NCBI RefSeq assembly: GCF_001279775.1
Contig: NZ_LGDG01000122.1
Span: forward strand, 124,001 to 188,000
Length of the DNA stretch: 64,000 bases
Direction of reading: 5' to 3'
Source of the DNA: Streptomyces sp. MMG1533
Lineage (GTDB): Bacteria > Actinomycetota > Actinomycetes > Streptomycetales > Streptomycetaceae
The notes beneath the pieces were generated by a model. That model saw only the letters and a list, made by a program, of their open reading frames with translations. It made no database searches and was not told the DNA's origin. Below are positions 8,632-17,463 of this stretch, piece by piece. A program made the translations under genes and the position numbers. Position 1 is the stretch's first letter. Every line of letters begins with the position of its first letter.

Positions 8632-9432
8632 ATGGGTGGGACGGAACACCTCACCGTGCGGCGCGAAGGCGCCACACTGGTGCTCACGCTCAACAGGCCC
8701 GACGCCAGGAACGCGCTCTCGCTGTCCATGCTCGTCGGCCTGTACGACGGCTGGATCGAGGCCGACGAGGACGACGAGGTCCGCTCGATCGTGCTGACCG
8801 GCGCGGGCGGCGCGTTCTGCGCCGGCATGGACCTCAAGGCCCTCGCGGGCCAGGGGATGGAGGGCGAGCAGCACCGGGACCGCCTCAAGGCCGACCCCGA
8901 CCTGCACTGGAAGGCGATGCTGCGCCACCACCGCCCCCGCAAGCCGGTGATCGCCGCAGTCGAGGGCTACTGCGTCGCCGGTGGCACGGAGATCCTCCAG
9001 GGCACCGACATCCGGGTCGCGGGCGAGTCGGCGACCTTCGGACTGTTCGAGGTCAAACGCGGACTCTTCCCGATCGGCGGCTCCACCGTCCGGCTGCAAC
9101 GGCAGATCCCGCGCACCCACGCCCTGGAGATGCTGCTCACCGGCCGTCCTTACACCGCCCGCGAGGCCGCCGCCATCGGCCTGATCGGCCACGTCGTCCC
9201 CGACGGCACGGCGCTCGACAAGGCCCTGGAGATCGCCGAACAGATCAACGCCTGCGGCCCGCTCGCCGTCGAGGCCGTCAAGGCATCCGTGTACGAGACC
9301 GCCGAGCTGACCGAGACCGACGGACTCGCCGCCGAACTGGGGCGCGGCTGGCCCATCTTCGACACCGCCGACGCCAAGGAGGGCACCCGCGCCTTCGCGG
9401 AGAAACGACCGCCCGAGTACAAGCGCGCCTGA
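8632..9432 (+). CDS. enoyl-CoA hydratase/isomerase (crotonase family)
   Basis: A 266-residue crotonase. The two oxyanion-hole segments are visible: GAGGAFCAGMDLKAL near 58-72 and GYCVAGGTEILQG near 111-123. The usual catalytic glutamate position after VAGG is partly kept (TE). The protein should hydrate, isomerise or retro-cleave an unsaturated acyl-CoA. GAGGGGAG precedes the ATG at 8632. It is the first gene of a four-gene operon with the DUF35 protein 47 bp downstream and two thiolase-like proteins with 4-bp overlaps, an arrangement seen in sterol side-chain and other branched acyl-CoA catabolic sets. Confidence 0.88.
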   Translation: MGGTEHLTVRREGATLVLTLNRPDARNALSLSMLVGLYDGWIEADEDDEVRSIVLTGAGGAFCAGMDLKALAGQGMEGEQHRDRLKADPDLHWKAMLRHHRPRKPVIAAVEGYCVAGGTEILQGTDIRVAGESATFGLFEVKRGLFPIGGSTVRLQRQIPRTHALEMLLTGRPYTAREAAAIGLIGHVVPDGTALDKALEIAEQINACGPLAVEAVKASVYETAELTETDGLAAELGRGWPIFDTADAKEGTRAFAEKRPPEYKRA

Positions 9433-9479
9433 CCTCTCGTACCAGCGCGTCCGACCTCCCGCAGAAGGAGACACCCCCG

Positions 9480-10427
9480 ATGCCCGAAGTCCTCAAAGCG
9501 CCGCTCGTCGTCGAGTTCCCCTTCACCCGCTCCCTCGGACCCGTCCAGAGCGCCTTCCTCACCGGCCTGCGTGAACGCGTCGTCCTCGGGGTGAAAACCG
9601 GTGACGGCCGCGGCCGCGTGGTCGTTCCGCCCGTCGAGTACGACCCCGTCACCGCCGAGGAGATACGCGACCTCGTCGAGGTCGCCCCCACCGGCACGGT
9701 CACCACCTGGGCCTGGAACCACGCCCCGCGCCGCGGCCAGCCCCTGTCCACCCCCTTCGCCTGGGTCCTGGTCCGTCTGGACGGCGCCGACACCGCCCTC
9801 CTGCACGCCCTCGACGCCCCCGGCCCCGACGCCGTGCACACCGGCATGCGCGTCCGCATCCGCTGGGCCGGCGAACGCACCGGAGCCATCACGGACATCG
9901 CCTGCTTCGAGCCGTACGACGGCGACCCGGCCCGGCCGACAGGCCACACCGGCGAGTTCGAGAACCCGGTCACCGGCATCGTCGCCCCGGCCCGACTCGA
10001 CTACACCTACTCGCCCGGCCGCGCTCAGTCCGCCTACATCCACGCCCTCGCCGACCGGCGGATCGTCGGCGAGCGCTGCCCGTCCTGCCGCAAGGTGTAC
10101 GTCCCGCCGAGGGGTGCGTGCCCCACCTGTGGTGTGGCCACATCGGAACAGGTCGAAGTGGGTCCCGGCGGCACGGTCACCACCTTCTGCATCGTCAACA
10201 TCAAGGCGAAGAACCTCGACATCGAAGTGCCGTACGTCTATGCGCACATCGCCCTCGACGGCGCCGACCTCGCCCTGCACGGCCGCATCGGAGGCATCCC
10301 CTACGACCAGGTGCGCATGGGCCTGCGGGTCGAGCCGGTGTGGACGGAAGGGTCCCGCCATCCCGACCACTACCGGCCGACCGGCGAGCCGGACGCGGAG
10401 TACGACATCTACAAGGAGCTGTTGTGA
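9480..10427 (+). CDS. DUF35 protein with two OB-fold regions and a zinc ribbon
   Basis: A 315-residue protein. The N-terminal half has an OB-like fold (roughly 25-150); the C-terminal half carries a rubredoxin-like zinc ribbon, GERCPSC...ACPTCG near 197-216, followed by a second OB domain. DUF35 proteins act as acyl-CoA-binding partners of thiolase-superfamily enzymes. In the steroid pathway the ChsH2 DUF35 domain forms the aldolase with Ltp2. AAGGAG sits 10 bases upstream of the ATG, and the stop overlaps the next start by 4 bases, so translational coupling with the first thiolase is likely and fits a physical complex. The specific acyl-CoA is unknown. Confidence 0.82.
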   Translation: MPEVLKAPLVVEFPFTRSLGPVQSAFLTGLRERVVLGVKTGDGRGRVVVPPVEYDPVTAEEIRDLVEVAPTGTVTTWAWNHAPRRGQPLSTPFAWVLVRLDGADTALLHALDAPGPDAVHTGMRVRIRWAGERTGAITDIACFEPYDGDPARPTGHTGEFENPVTGIVAPARLDYTYSPGRAQSAYIHALADRRIVGERCPSCRKVYVPPRGACPTCGVATSEQVEVGPGGTVTTFCIVNIKAKNLDIEVPYVYAHIALDGADLALHGRIGGIPYDQVRMGLRVEPVWTEGSRHPDHYRPTGEPDAEYDIYKELL

Positions 10428-11449
10428 CGCGCGAGATTGCCGTGGTGGCCTTCGCCCAGACCGATCACCGGCGCACCGGCGAGGAGTCCTCCGAGGTCGA
10501 GATGCTCATGCCCGTCCTGCACGAGGTGCTCACGCAGACCGGCCTGAAGACCGCCGACATCGACTTCACCTGCTCCGGCTCCTGCGACTACCTCGCCGGC
10601 CGAGCCTTCTCCTTCACCCTCGCCCTCGACGGGGTGGGCGCCTGGCCGCCGATCTCCGAGTCCCACGTCGAGATGGACGGCGCGTGGGCGCTGTACGAGG
10701 CGTGGACCAAGCTCCTGACCGGCGACGCCGACACCGCCCTCGTGTACTCCTACGGCAAGTCGACACCCGGCTCCGTCCGCGACGTCCTGACCCGCCAGCT
10801 GGACCCGTACTACGTGGCGCCCCTGTGGCCCGACTCCGTAGCCCTCGCCGCCCTCCAGGCCCAGGCTCTCATCGACGTGGGCGAGACGGACGAGCCGGCC
10901 CTGGCCGCCGTGGGAGCCCGTAGCCGCGACCAGCAGACGGCTGCGGCGTCCCAGGGGGAGTACGTCGTACGACCCCTGCGCACCGGCGACTGCCCGCCCG
11001 TCGGCGACGGCGCCGCCGCCGTCGTCCTCGCGGCCGGGGACCGGGCCCGGGAACTGTGCGAGCGGCCCGCCTGGATCCGCGGCATCGACCACCGCATCGA
11101 GGCACACGGCCTCGGCGTCCGCGACCTCACCGACTCGCCCTCCACCCGCCTGGCCGCCGAGCGGGCGGGTGCCTTCGAACGGCCCGTCGACACCGCCGAG
11201 TTGCACGCGCCGTTCAGCTCACAGGAGGTCGTCCTGCGCAAGGCGCTCGGACTCGACGACGACGTGCGGATCAACCCCTCCGGCGGCGCCCTCGCCGCCA
11301 ACCCGGTCATGGCCGCCGGACTCATCCGCATCGGCGAGGCCGCCGCCCGCATCCACCGCGGCGAGTCCGACCGGGCCCTCGCCCACGCCACGTCCGGCCC
11401 CTGCCTCCAACAGAACCTGGTCGCCGTACTCGAAGGGGATGCGCGATGA
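10424..11449 (+). CDS. thiolase-superfamily lipid-transfer protein, probable aldolase subunit 1
   Basis: A 341-residue thiolase fold starting at a GTG inside the GTGA overlap with the DUF35 gene. The position where true thiolases carry NxxCxSG nucleophile reads SHVEMDGAWALYEA, without cysteine. The C-terminal half has NPSGGALAANPVMAAGL in place of the GHPxGxTG loop. This is the pattern of SCP2-thiolase/Ltp proteins, which can perform retro-aldol cleavage of beta-hydroxy acyl-CoA with a DUF35 partner. A cysteine in TCSGSCDY near residue 45 is not at the nucleophile position. Tight coupling to the genes on both sides argues for a complex. Confidence 0.83.
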   Translation: MTREIAVVAFAQTDHRRTGEESSEVEMLMPVLHEVLTQTGLKTADIDFTCSGSCDYLAGRAFSFTLALDGVGAWPPISESHVEMDGAWALYEAWTKLLTGDADTALVYSYGKSTPGSVRDVLTRQLDPYYVAPLWPDSVALAALQAQALIDVGETDEPALAAVGARSRDQQTAAASQGEYVVRPLRTGDCPPVGDGAAAVVLAAGDRARELCERPAWIRGIDHRIEAHGLGVRDLTDSPSTRLAAERAGAFERPVDTAELHAPFSSQEVVLRKALGLDDDVRINPSGGALAANPVMAAGLIRIGEAAARIHRGESDRALAHATSGPCLQQNLVAVLEGDAR

Positions 11450-12612
11450 GCAAGGAGCCCGTGGCCGTCGTAGGCATCGGCCAGACCAAGCACGTGGCGG
11501 CACGCCGGGACGTGTCCATCGCGGGGCTCGTGCGGGAGGCCGCTCGAAGGGCCCTGGACGACGCCGAGCTGGACTGGGCGGACATCGACGCCGTCGTCAT
11601 CGGCAAGGCGCCCGACTTCTTCGAGGGCGTCATGATGCCGGAGCTGTACCTCGCCGACGCGCTGGGTGCCGTCGGCAAGCCCATGCTCCGGGTGCACACC
11701 GCGGGCTCGGTCGGAGGGTCGACGGCGCTGGTCGCGGCGAACCTGGTCGCCGCTCGTGTCCACGGCACCGTGCTCACCCTCGCCTTCGAGAAACAGTCCG
11801 AGTCCAACGCCATGTGGGGGCTGTCCCTGCCGATCCCCTTCCAGCAGCCGCTGCTGGCCGGGGCCGGCGGATTCTTCGCGCCGCACGTGCGCGCGTACAT
11901 GCGACGCAGCGGAGCCCCCGACACCGTCGGCTCCCTGGTCGCCTACAAGGACCGGCGCAACGCGCTGAAGAACCCGTACGCGCATCTGCACGAGCACGAC
12001 ATCACCCTGGAGAAGGTCCAGGCCTCGCCCATGCTCTGGGACCCGATCCGCTACTCGGAGACCTGCCCCTCCTCGGACGGCGCCTGCGCGATGGTCCTCA
12101 CCGACCGCGCCGGGGCCGCCCGCTCACCCCGGCCGCCCGCCTGGATGCACGGCGGCGCGATGCGCAGCGAACCCACCCTCTTCGCCGGCAAGGACGCCGT
12201 GTCGCCGCAGGCCGGCAAGGACTGTGCCGCCGACGTGTACCGGCAGGCCGGGATAGCCGACCCGCGCCAGGACATCGACGCCGTCGAGATGTACGTGCCG
12301 TTCTCCTGGTACGAGCCCATGTGGCTGGAGAACCTCGGCTTCGCCGACGAGGGCGAGGGCTGGAAGCTCACCGAGTCCGGGGTGACCGAACTGGACGGAG
12401 ACCTGCCCGTCGACATGTCGGGAGGGGTGTTGTCGACCAATCCCATCGGCGCCTCCGGCATGATCCGCTTCGCGGAGGCCGCGCTCCAGGTGCGCGGACT
12501 GGCCGGGGAACACCAGGTGGAGGGGGCGCGGCGGGTGCTCGGGCACGCCTACGGCGGCGGATCGCAGTTCTTCTCCATGTGGCTCGTGGGGTCCGAGCCC
12601 CCCGCCTCCTGA
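11446..12612 (+). CDS. thiolase-superfamily lipid-transfer protein, probable aldolase subunit 2
   Basis: A 388-residue thiolase paralogue starting at the ATGA overlap with the preceding gene. The nucleophile loop is VHTAGSVGGSTALVAAN, where cysteine is replaced by alanine. The C-terminal loop is SGGVLSTNPIGASGMIR. It keeps the GKAPDFFEGVMMPE segment common in SCP2/Ltp-type proteins. With its shorter partner it likely forms a hetero-oligomer with the DUF35 protein. Thiolysis is unlikely because neither subunit shows the reactive cysteine; a retro-aldolase or a structural/regulatory role is more probable. Confidence 0.83.
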   Translation: MSKEPVAVVGIGQTKHVAARRDVSIAGLVREAARRALDDAELDWADIDAVVIGKAPDFFEGVMMPELYLADALGAVGKPMLRVHTAGSVGGSTALVAANLVAARVHGTVLTLAFEKQSESNAMWGLSLPIPFQQPLLAGAGGFFAPHVRAYMRRSGAPDTVGSLVAYKDRRNALKNPYAHLHEHDITLEKVQASPMLWDPIRYSETCPSSDGACAMVLTDRAGAARSPRPPAWMHGGAMRSEPTLFAGKDAVSPQAGKDCAADVYRQAGIADPRQDIDAVEMYVPFSWYEPMWLENLGFADEGEGWKLTESGVTELDGDLPVDMSGGVLSTNPIGASGMIRFAEAALQVRGLAGEHQVEGARRVLGHAYGGGSQFFSMWLVGSEPPAS

Positions 12613-12695
12613 AAGGTCCCGCTCACGTGGCCTGTTGGCACTCGGGGCCGATCGCTAGGCTGGCCGCGGACGACGCAATCGGGAGGAGCACGGAC

Positions 12696-12938
12696 GTGGC
12701 CGAGACCACCATCCAGCAGCAGCCGCTCATGGGCTGGGACAAGCCCGAGCTGGACCTCAGCAACGCCGACTGGCACTCCAGCAGCCGTGGCCTGGGGGAT
12801 GTCCAGATCGCCTTTGTCGAGGGATTCATCGCGATGCGCAACAGCGGCCGGCCCGAAAGCCCTTCCCTGATCTTCACACCCGCGGAGTGGGGCGCGTTCG
12901 TGTCGGGCGCGAGGGAAGGGGAGTTCGACCTGACCTGA
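12696..12938 (+). CDS. DUF397 domain protein
   Basis: An 80-residue protein with the DUF397 core: ADWHSSSRG near 26, a central VEGFIAMRNS, and FTPAEWGAFVSGAREGEFD at the end. GAGGA lies 7 bases before the GTG at 12696. In streptomycetes these small proteins usually pair with an adjacent XRE-type helix-turn-helix regulator and act as antagonists or partners. No such gene is adjacent here, so this copy is an orphan. A TTGGCA and TAGGCT pair about 15 bp apart upstream is a possible weak promoter. Confidence 0.8.
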   Translation: MAETTIQQQPLMGWDKPELDLSNADWHSSSRGLGDVQIAFVEGFIAMRNSGRPESPSLIFTPAEWGAFVSGAREGEFDLT

Positions 12939-12941
12939 ATC

Positions 12942-12979
12942 GACGGCCGACATCTGAGCCGATGGCCGACACCTGAGCC
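12942..12979. repeat. 19-bp tandem repeat, two copies
   Basis: Copies at 12942-12960 and 12961-12979 follow the pattern GAYGGCCGACAYCTGAGCC, with two differences. A partial third copy starts at 12980. They lie just after the DUF397 stop. Confidence 0.7.
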
Positions 12980-13038
12980 GACGGGCCGATCCGGCGGTGT
13001 TCCGACCGTTTTTCCGGACACGCGACCTTGAGCGCTCT

Positions 13039-13073
13039 CCTGGGGCCGATGCCTGAGCAAGGCTGACCCCAGG
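13039..13073. promoter_or_regulatory. 7-bp inverted repeat upstream of the universal stress gene
   Basis: CCTGGGG (13039-13045) and CCCCAGG (13067-13073) are separated by 21 bp, ending 34 bp upstream of the universal stress gene. It could be a regulator site for stress or hypoxia control or a leader hairpin; the sequence alone does not decide. Confidence 0.4.
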
Positions 13074-13107
13074 AAGCGGAAGGTCGTACTCCGGAGGTGA
13101 GGGACGC

Positions 13108-14010
13108 ATGAGCACTCTGCCCGTGGTCGCGGCTGTCGACGGGTCGGACGACAGCCTGCGCGCCCTGGACTGGGCCCTCGACGCCGCCCGCCGACGCGGG
13201 GTGCCGCTGCGGGTGGCCCATGTGCGGCAGTACGCCGCCTGGACCCAGCCCGGAGCTCCGGTCGTCGTACCGCCGGCCCCTGAGGACGACCAGGTGCTCG
13301 CGGACGTGCGCGCCCTGCTGGAGAACCGGGCCGACCTGCCCGACACGGAGTACGTCGGTCTGGACGGTGCCGTCGGCGTCCTGCTGCCCGAACTCGGCTC
13401 CACCGCCCAGTTGATGGTGCTCGGTTCCCGGGGCCGCGGCGGCTTCGCCGGTCTGCTGCTCGGCTCCAACGGCATGGCCGCCGCACGCGACGCCGAGTGC
13501 CCCGTCGTCGTGGTGCCCCGGCCCGGTCGCGAGGTACATGAACAGGTGCCGACCGAGCCCGGCCCCCGCGTGGTCGTCGGCCTCCAGGTGGACAGCCCCG
13601 ACGAGGCCACGCTCGCCTTCGCCTTCACCGAGGCCGCCCTGCGCGGCGCGCTTCTCCAGGTCGTCGCCGCCTACCCGTGGCCCATCCAGAGCTGGGCGGC
13701 CCCCGCCGAACTCGTCCCGGTGATGATCGACCAGGACGCCGTCGAGAACGAGACACGGGCCCTCGCCGAGGGCTTCCTCGCCCCGCACGGCGCCCGGCAC
13801 CCCGACGTCCGGGTGGAGCCGTACGTCGCCCCGGGCGCCGCGGCCGGTCACCTCGTCGCCGCCTCGAAGGACGCCGACCTGGTCGTGGTCGGCCGCCACC
13901 GACGCCGCCTGCTGGCACCGGCCCGCATGATGGGCTCTGTCACCCAGGCGGTCCTCCTGCACGCGGCAAGCCCGGTCGCGGTGGTGCCACCGACACCGCC
14001 GGAGGGCTGA
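13108..14010 (+). CDS. universal stress protein, two tandem UspA domains
   Basis: A 300-residue protein with two UspA domains, about 5-140 and 150-295. The first has a complete ATP-binding signature, GSRGRGGFAGLLLGSNG near 107-123. The second has GRHRRRLLAPARMMGSV, where the G-x2-G-x9-G pattern is degraded, so only the first domain is likely to bind ATP. Two-domain Usps are common in actinobacteria and are induced by dormancy, hypoxia or nitrosative stress. A good ribosome site, GGAGG, lies 9 bases before the ATG. Upstream is a 7-bp inverted repeat that may serve its control. Confidence 0.88.
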   Translation: MSTLPVVAAVDGSDDSLRALDWALDAARRRGVPLRVAHVRQYAAWTQPGAPVVVPPAPEDDQVLADVRALLENRADLPDTEYVGLDGAVGVLLPELGSTAQLMVLGSRGRGGFAGLLLGSNGMAAARDAECPVVVVPRPGREVHEQVPTEPGPRVVVGLQVDSPDEATLAFAFTEAALRGALLQVVAAYPWPIQSWAAPAELVPVMIDQDAVENETRALAEGFLAPHGARHPDVRVEPYVAPGAAAGHLVAASKDADLVVVGRHRRRLLAPARMMGSVTQAVLLHAASPVAVVPPTPPEG

Positions 14011-14021
14011 GGCTCCCCGGC

Positions 14022-14052
14022 GCTAATGGATATCGACGGGCCTATCATTAGC
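14022..14052. promoter_or_regulatory. inverted repeat immediately upstream of the CGNR regulator
   Basis: GCTAATGGATA (14022-14032) and TATCATTAGC (14043-14052) are inverted with one bulged base and end 2 bp before the start codon. TATCAT at 14043-14048 could also be a -10 element for a leaderless transcript. The layout suits autoregulation. Confidence 0.5.
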
Positions 14053-14054
14053 CC

Positions 14055-14654
14055 ATGCGAGACTCGACCAGCCTGGACGCCCACCTCGTGCTCGACCTCG
14101 CCCTGACCATCCGCCACGACGGACGCGGCGGGGTCGCCGACGACCTCGCCGACCCCGCCGGTCTCACCGCCTGGGTCCGGACCCGCCCCGACGTCCTGCC
14201 AACGGCCGCCGGCTTCGTCGCCGACGAGGCCGCCCTCGCCGCCGTCCGTGACCTGCGCGCCGCCGTCCGCGCCCTCTTCGCCCGGGCCGTCCGCCCCGCC
14301 GAGCCGAGCGCCGCCGACGCTGCCCGCCTCCTGCCCGTCCCCGAGGCCGTGCGGCGGCTCAACGCGGCGGCCTCCCGCATGCCCACCGTCCCGGTGCTGC
14401 ACTGGGCCGAGGGCGCCGAACCCCTCGTACGGCACCAGGCAGTACAAGGCGGAGGCGAACTCACCGCGGTGCTCGCGCACGCCGCGATCGCCTTCCTCGA
14501 AGGTCCCGAGCCCCAGCGGTTGCGGGCCTGCCACGCGCCGCGCTGCGTGCGGTACTTCCTCAAGGAGCACCCGCGGCAGGAGTGGTGCGAGCCGTCCTGC
14601 GGCAACCGCGCCCGCGTCGCCCGTCACCACGAACGACACCGCAAGAACGCCTGA
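14055..14654 (+). CDS. ABATE/CGNR zinc-finger regulator
   Basis: A 199-residue protein with an N-terminal ABATE domain (LDLALTIRHDGRG near 12-24) and a C-terminal CGNR zinc finger, CHAPRC near 160 followed by WCEPSCGNRARVARHHERHR near 175-195. These are putative transcription factors of unknown ligand in actinobacteria and proteobacteria. The start codon directly abuts an inverted repeat, which suggests autoregulation and possibly a leaderless message, since no ribosome site is visible. The next gene is in the same direction 56 bp away. Confidence 0.85.
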   Translation: MRDSTSLDAHLVLDLALTIRHDGRGGVADDLADPAGLTAWVRTRPDVLPTAAGFVADEAALAAVRDLRAAVRALFARAVRPAEPSAADAARLLPVPEAVRRLNAAASRMPTVPVLHWAEGAEPLVRHQAVQGGGELTAVLAHAAIAFLEGPEPQRLRACHAPRCVRYFLKEHPRQEWCEPSCGNRARVARHHERHRKNA

Positions 14655-14710
14655 CCTCGAAGCGCTGCCCGCACGTCACACGACAGGCCCGGGCACGTAC
14701 CATTGGCGGC

Positions 14711-15208
14711 ATGTCGTTCCTCCGCCGCCGCAGCGCCACGCCCGCCGGGCCAGACTTCGACGTACTGGCCATGGATCCGGGCGACTGGCCCGGCAATCTG
14801 GGCGCCGGCCTGCTGCCCGCCCCGGACGGCAGCTGCCAGGGCGTCTATCTGCGGTACGACCTGTTCGGCGGCCGCGGCCCTGCGATGATCATCGGCAATC
14901 TCCCGGAGGGTTCCCCGGCCCGCGAGGTCACCGAGGGCGAGATCCCCTTCGAGGTCGGCCAACTGCTGCTGGCGCTGGAGAACGACGAGGAGGTCACCGT
15001 CGTCGGCATCGAGGACGTACCGGTGATGCAGGGCGACAACCTCCTGATCGTGCGCCGCCTCAAGCTGTCGGAGAGCCGGATCTCCTGCGTGCAGTTCGAC
15101 CGCAGCGACAACGTCCTGGTGACCATCGCCGCCTGGGACCGCCCCATCACCGACGACCTGTACGCCCTGCTGAAGCCGCTCCCCGCGGAGCTTTTCCAGC
15201 AGGGCTGA
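14711..15208 (+). CDS. conserved hypothetical protein, acidic
   Basis: A 165-residue soluble acidic protein that I do not recognise functionally. There is no signal peptide or membrane segment. The middle carries hydrophobic beta-type stretches (GPAMIIGNL, EVTVVGIEDVPV, NLLIVRRLKL). The end is DDLYALLKPLPAELFQQG. No ribosome site precedes the ATG; TACCAT at about 14698 could be a -10 element for a leaderless start. It ends 5 bp from the convergent amidase gene. Confidence 0.7.
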   Translation: MSFLRRRSATPAGPDFDVLAMDPGDWPGNLGAGLLPAPDGSCQGVYLRYDLFGGRGPAMIIGNLPEGSPAREVTEGEIPFEVGQLLLALENDEEVTVVGIEDVPVMQGDNLLIVRRLKLSESRISCVQFDRSDNVLVTIAAWDRPITDDLYALLKPLPAELFQQG

Positions 15209-15213
15209 GGCGG

Positions 15214-17181
15214 CTACCCGGCCGACCGCTCCTCGCGTACGTCCGCCGCCCGCACGAACGCCACGCGGTGGCCGAACTGGATCTCGTAGTACAGGTCCTT
15301 GCCGACCACGACCTGGTGGGAGGCCTCGTCGAAGGTCACCGCGTAGTAGTACTGGCCGGGCACCTTGCCGCCGACCACGTATTTCTGGTCGGCGAGCACC
15401 TTGTACGGCAGCGGCGACACCGACTGGGCCGGCACTCCCGCCGGATACGCGGACGCCTCCGGGTAGGCGCGTCCGTAGACCGGGATGCTCGTCAGATCGT
15501 CCTTGGGTGTCACCACCAGGCCGGTCGCGTTCACCGCCGTCGGGTGCTTCTTCGGGTTCTTGAACCAGGCCTTCTGGCCGAGGTACCAGATCGCCGTCCA
15601 GTCCCCGTCACGGCCCGCGACCGCGTACTGCTGGCCGGTCGAGACCCGGGAGGACAGGTCGTTCACCCCGGTCGTCGGCGTCGTGCCCAGGCCGATGTCC
15701 TTGATCAGGGGGTAGGACTCGGCGGGACCGGAGTAGAGCCGCACCGCGCTCGAACCGTGAGCCGCGCACGGCTCGCCCTGGGCGACGCAGCCCGTGTACC
15801 CCGGCTGGTTGGTGGCGTAGTCGGGTCGGATCGTCACCATGCCGCCGTCCTTGCCGGCCGAGGGTTCGAAGGGGCGCCCCAGCAGCGCGAAGTAGTGGCC
15901 CCAGTCCCAGTACGGGCCCGGGTCGGTGTGCATGCCGCCGACGGTCGACGTGGTGGGGCCCGGCACGTTGTCGTGGCCGAGGATGTGCTGCCGGTCCAGC
16001 GGGACGCCGTACTTCTTGGACAGGTACTTCACCAGCCGCGCCGACGACCGGTACATCGCCTCCGTGTACCAGGCGTCCGGGTTCGCCAGGAAGCCCTCGT
16101 GTTCCAGGCCGATCGACTTGGCGTTGACGTACCAGTTGCCCGCGTGCCACGCCACGTCCTTGGCCTTCACATGCTGGGCGATGTGGCCGTCCGTGGAGCG
16201 CAGCGAGTAGTTCCACGACACATAGGTCGGGTCCTGCACCAGGTCGAGGACACCCTCCCAGGCCCCCTCCGTGTCATGAACGATGATGTAGTCGATGCTC
16301 TGCGACGCCGGACGGTTCCCCAGGTCGTGGTTGCCGTAGTCGCCCTCGCCGAACTCCTCGTAGGGAGCCGGGATCCACTCGCAGGACACCGTTGTCGGGC
16401 ACTCCGTGCCGGACGCGTCGAGCGTGCGCAACCCCGTCCGCGCGAGCTGGGCGGTCTCGGGGGCGAGACCCGGCTGGGCGGCCAGGGCGACCTGCTGTCC
16501 GGCGTCGGTGATCCGCTCCGCGCCGGTGCGCAGCACGTCGTACACGTCGCCCGCGTAGGCCGCCCCCGTCGCGCTGTCGTCCGCGCCGGAGAAGCGGGCC
16601 ACCGCCCCGTACCAGTCCGCCGGATCTTTGCTCAGCGGTTCGCCGAGGTCCTTCTGGGCGGCGGCGAGCAGCGCGGCGCCGCCGGCCACGTTGGCGGCGG
16701 GATCGGTCCGCAGCCGCTCGGCCGGGAGGCCGGTGAGCTCGGCGGCCTTCGACAGGGTCTTGAGGCGGGCCGGGAGTTCGGAGTTCTCCGGCACCTTCGC
16801 CTCGGGGTGCAGAGGTGTGCGGGCGCCGTCCCCGCGCGCGTCCTCCGTGCCCTCGCTGTGGTGCGGCGGCGCCTCGGCGAGCGCGGTGCGCGCGTCGGTG
16901 AGGTGCATCGGGCCGTACCCGCCGGTGACGCTGGGCGCACCGGCGTGCGCGTCCCAGCGGGACTGCAGGTAGGAGACGCCGAGGAGCACGCTCTGCGGCA
17001 CGTGGTACTCGGCGGCCGCCGAGGCGAACGCCTGCTGCAGGCCGGCCGCGGAGTCACGCGCGTCGGAGGGGGCCGCGCCGAGCAGCGGCAGCAGCAGGGC
17101 GGCGGAACCCACCGCCCCCGCGGTCCTTCGGATACGTCTGTGCCCGGCGGCTCGGTCGATGGCGGTGGCGGATCCTCGCAA
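15214..17181 (-). CDS. secreted N-acetylmuramoyl-L-alanine amidase (amidase_2/PGRP)
   Basis: A 655-residue exported cell-wall hydrolase. A Sec-type signal with RRIRRTAG and a hydrophobic run ends near residue 42. A lysozyme/SLT-like helical region (about 45-235) follows, with [14 protein letters not shown] and GGYGPMHL typical of lytic-transglycosylase-like domains. The zinc amidase_2 domain is about 280-440, with [14 protein letters not shown]...AWHAGNW, IGLEHEG and [13 protein letters not shown] supplying zinc ligands. The C-terminal 200 residues are an SH3-like or binding region. It cleaves the amide between muramic acid and the stem peptide. Start is TTG with AGGAGG five bases upstream. 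TTGACA at about 17300-17295 on the minus strand is a possible -35 element. Confidence 0.85.
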   Translation of the reverse strand: MRGSATAIDRAAGHRRIRRTAGAVGSAALLLPLLGAAPSDARDSAAGLQQAFASAAAEYHVPQSVLLGVSYLQSRWDAHAGAPSVTGGYGPMHLTDARTALAEAPPHHSEGTEDARGDGARTPLHPEAKVPENSELPARLKTLSKAAELTGLPAERLRTDPAANVAGGAALLAAAQKDLGEPLSKDPADWYGAVARFSGADDSATGAAYAGDVYDVLRTGAERITDAGQQVALAAQPGLAPETAQLARTGLRTLDASGTECPTTVSCEWIPAPYEEFGEGDYGNHDLGNRPASQSIDYIIVHDTEGAWEGVLDLVQDPTYVSWNYSLRSTDGHIAQHVKAKDVAWHAGNWYVNAKSIGLEHEGFLANPDAWYTEAMYRSSARLVKYLSKKYGVPLDRQHILGHDNVPGPTTSTVGGMHTDPGPYWDWGHYFALLGRPFEPSAGKDGGMVTIRPDYATNQPGYTGCVAQGEPCAAHGSSAVRLYSGPAESYPLIKDIGLGTTPTTGVNDLSSRVSTGQQYAVAGRDGDWTAIWYLGQKAWFKNPKKHPTAVNATGLVVTPKDDLTSIPVYGRAYPEASAYPAGVPAQSVSPLPYKVLADQKYVVGGKVPGQYYYAVTFDEASHQVVVGKDLYYEIQFGHRVAFVRAADVREERSAG

Positions 17182-17410
17182 TGCAGCCTCCTGGGACGGT
17201 CGAGCGCGATGCGCCGTGCGGGGCCGGGCGTCCGTCAGTGGTACCGGCTTGCCGACGATCCGTCAATGATGCCCAGGAGCAGGCAATTTCCCTTGTCAAT
17301 CCAGGTGGGCGGGAGTTTCGCGGCGGAACCTCGCGGGCCTGCGGGGCGTCAGTGGCATACACCAATGGGCCGTACGGGGCGACCCGCGTACGTGTCCTTG
17401 TGCCGGACAT

Positions 17411-17458
17411 ACGACGGTCCGCGGTGCGCCGCTGACTTGGCGCACCGCGGACCGTCGT
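17411..17458 (-). terminator. 20-bp perfect stem-loop downstream of the phosphotransferase gene
   Basis: Arms 17411-17430 and 17439-17458 pair perfectly over 20 bp around an 8-base loop (gctgactt), 6 bp beyond the stop of the phosphotransferase. There is no T-run, as is usual for streptomycete terminators. Confidence 0.85.
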
Positions 17459-17463
17459 CCCCG

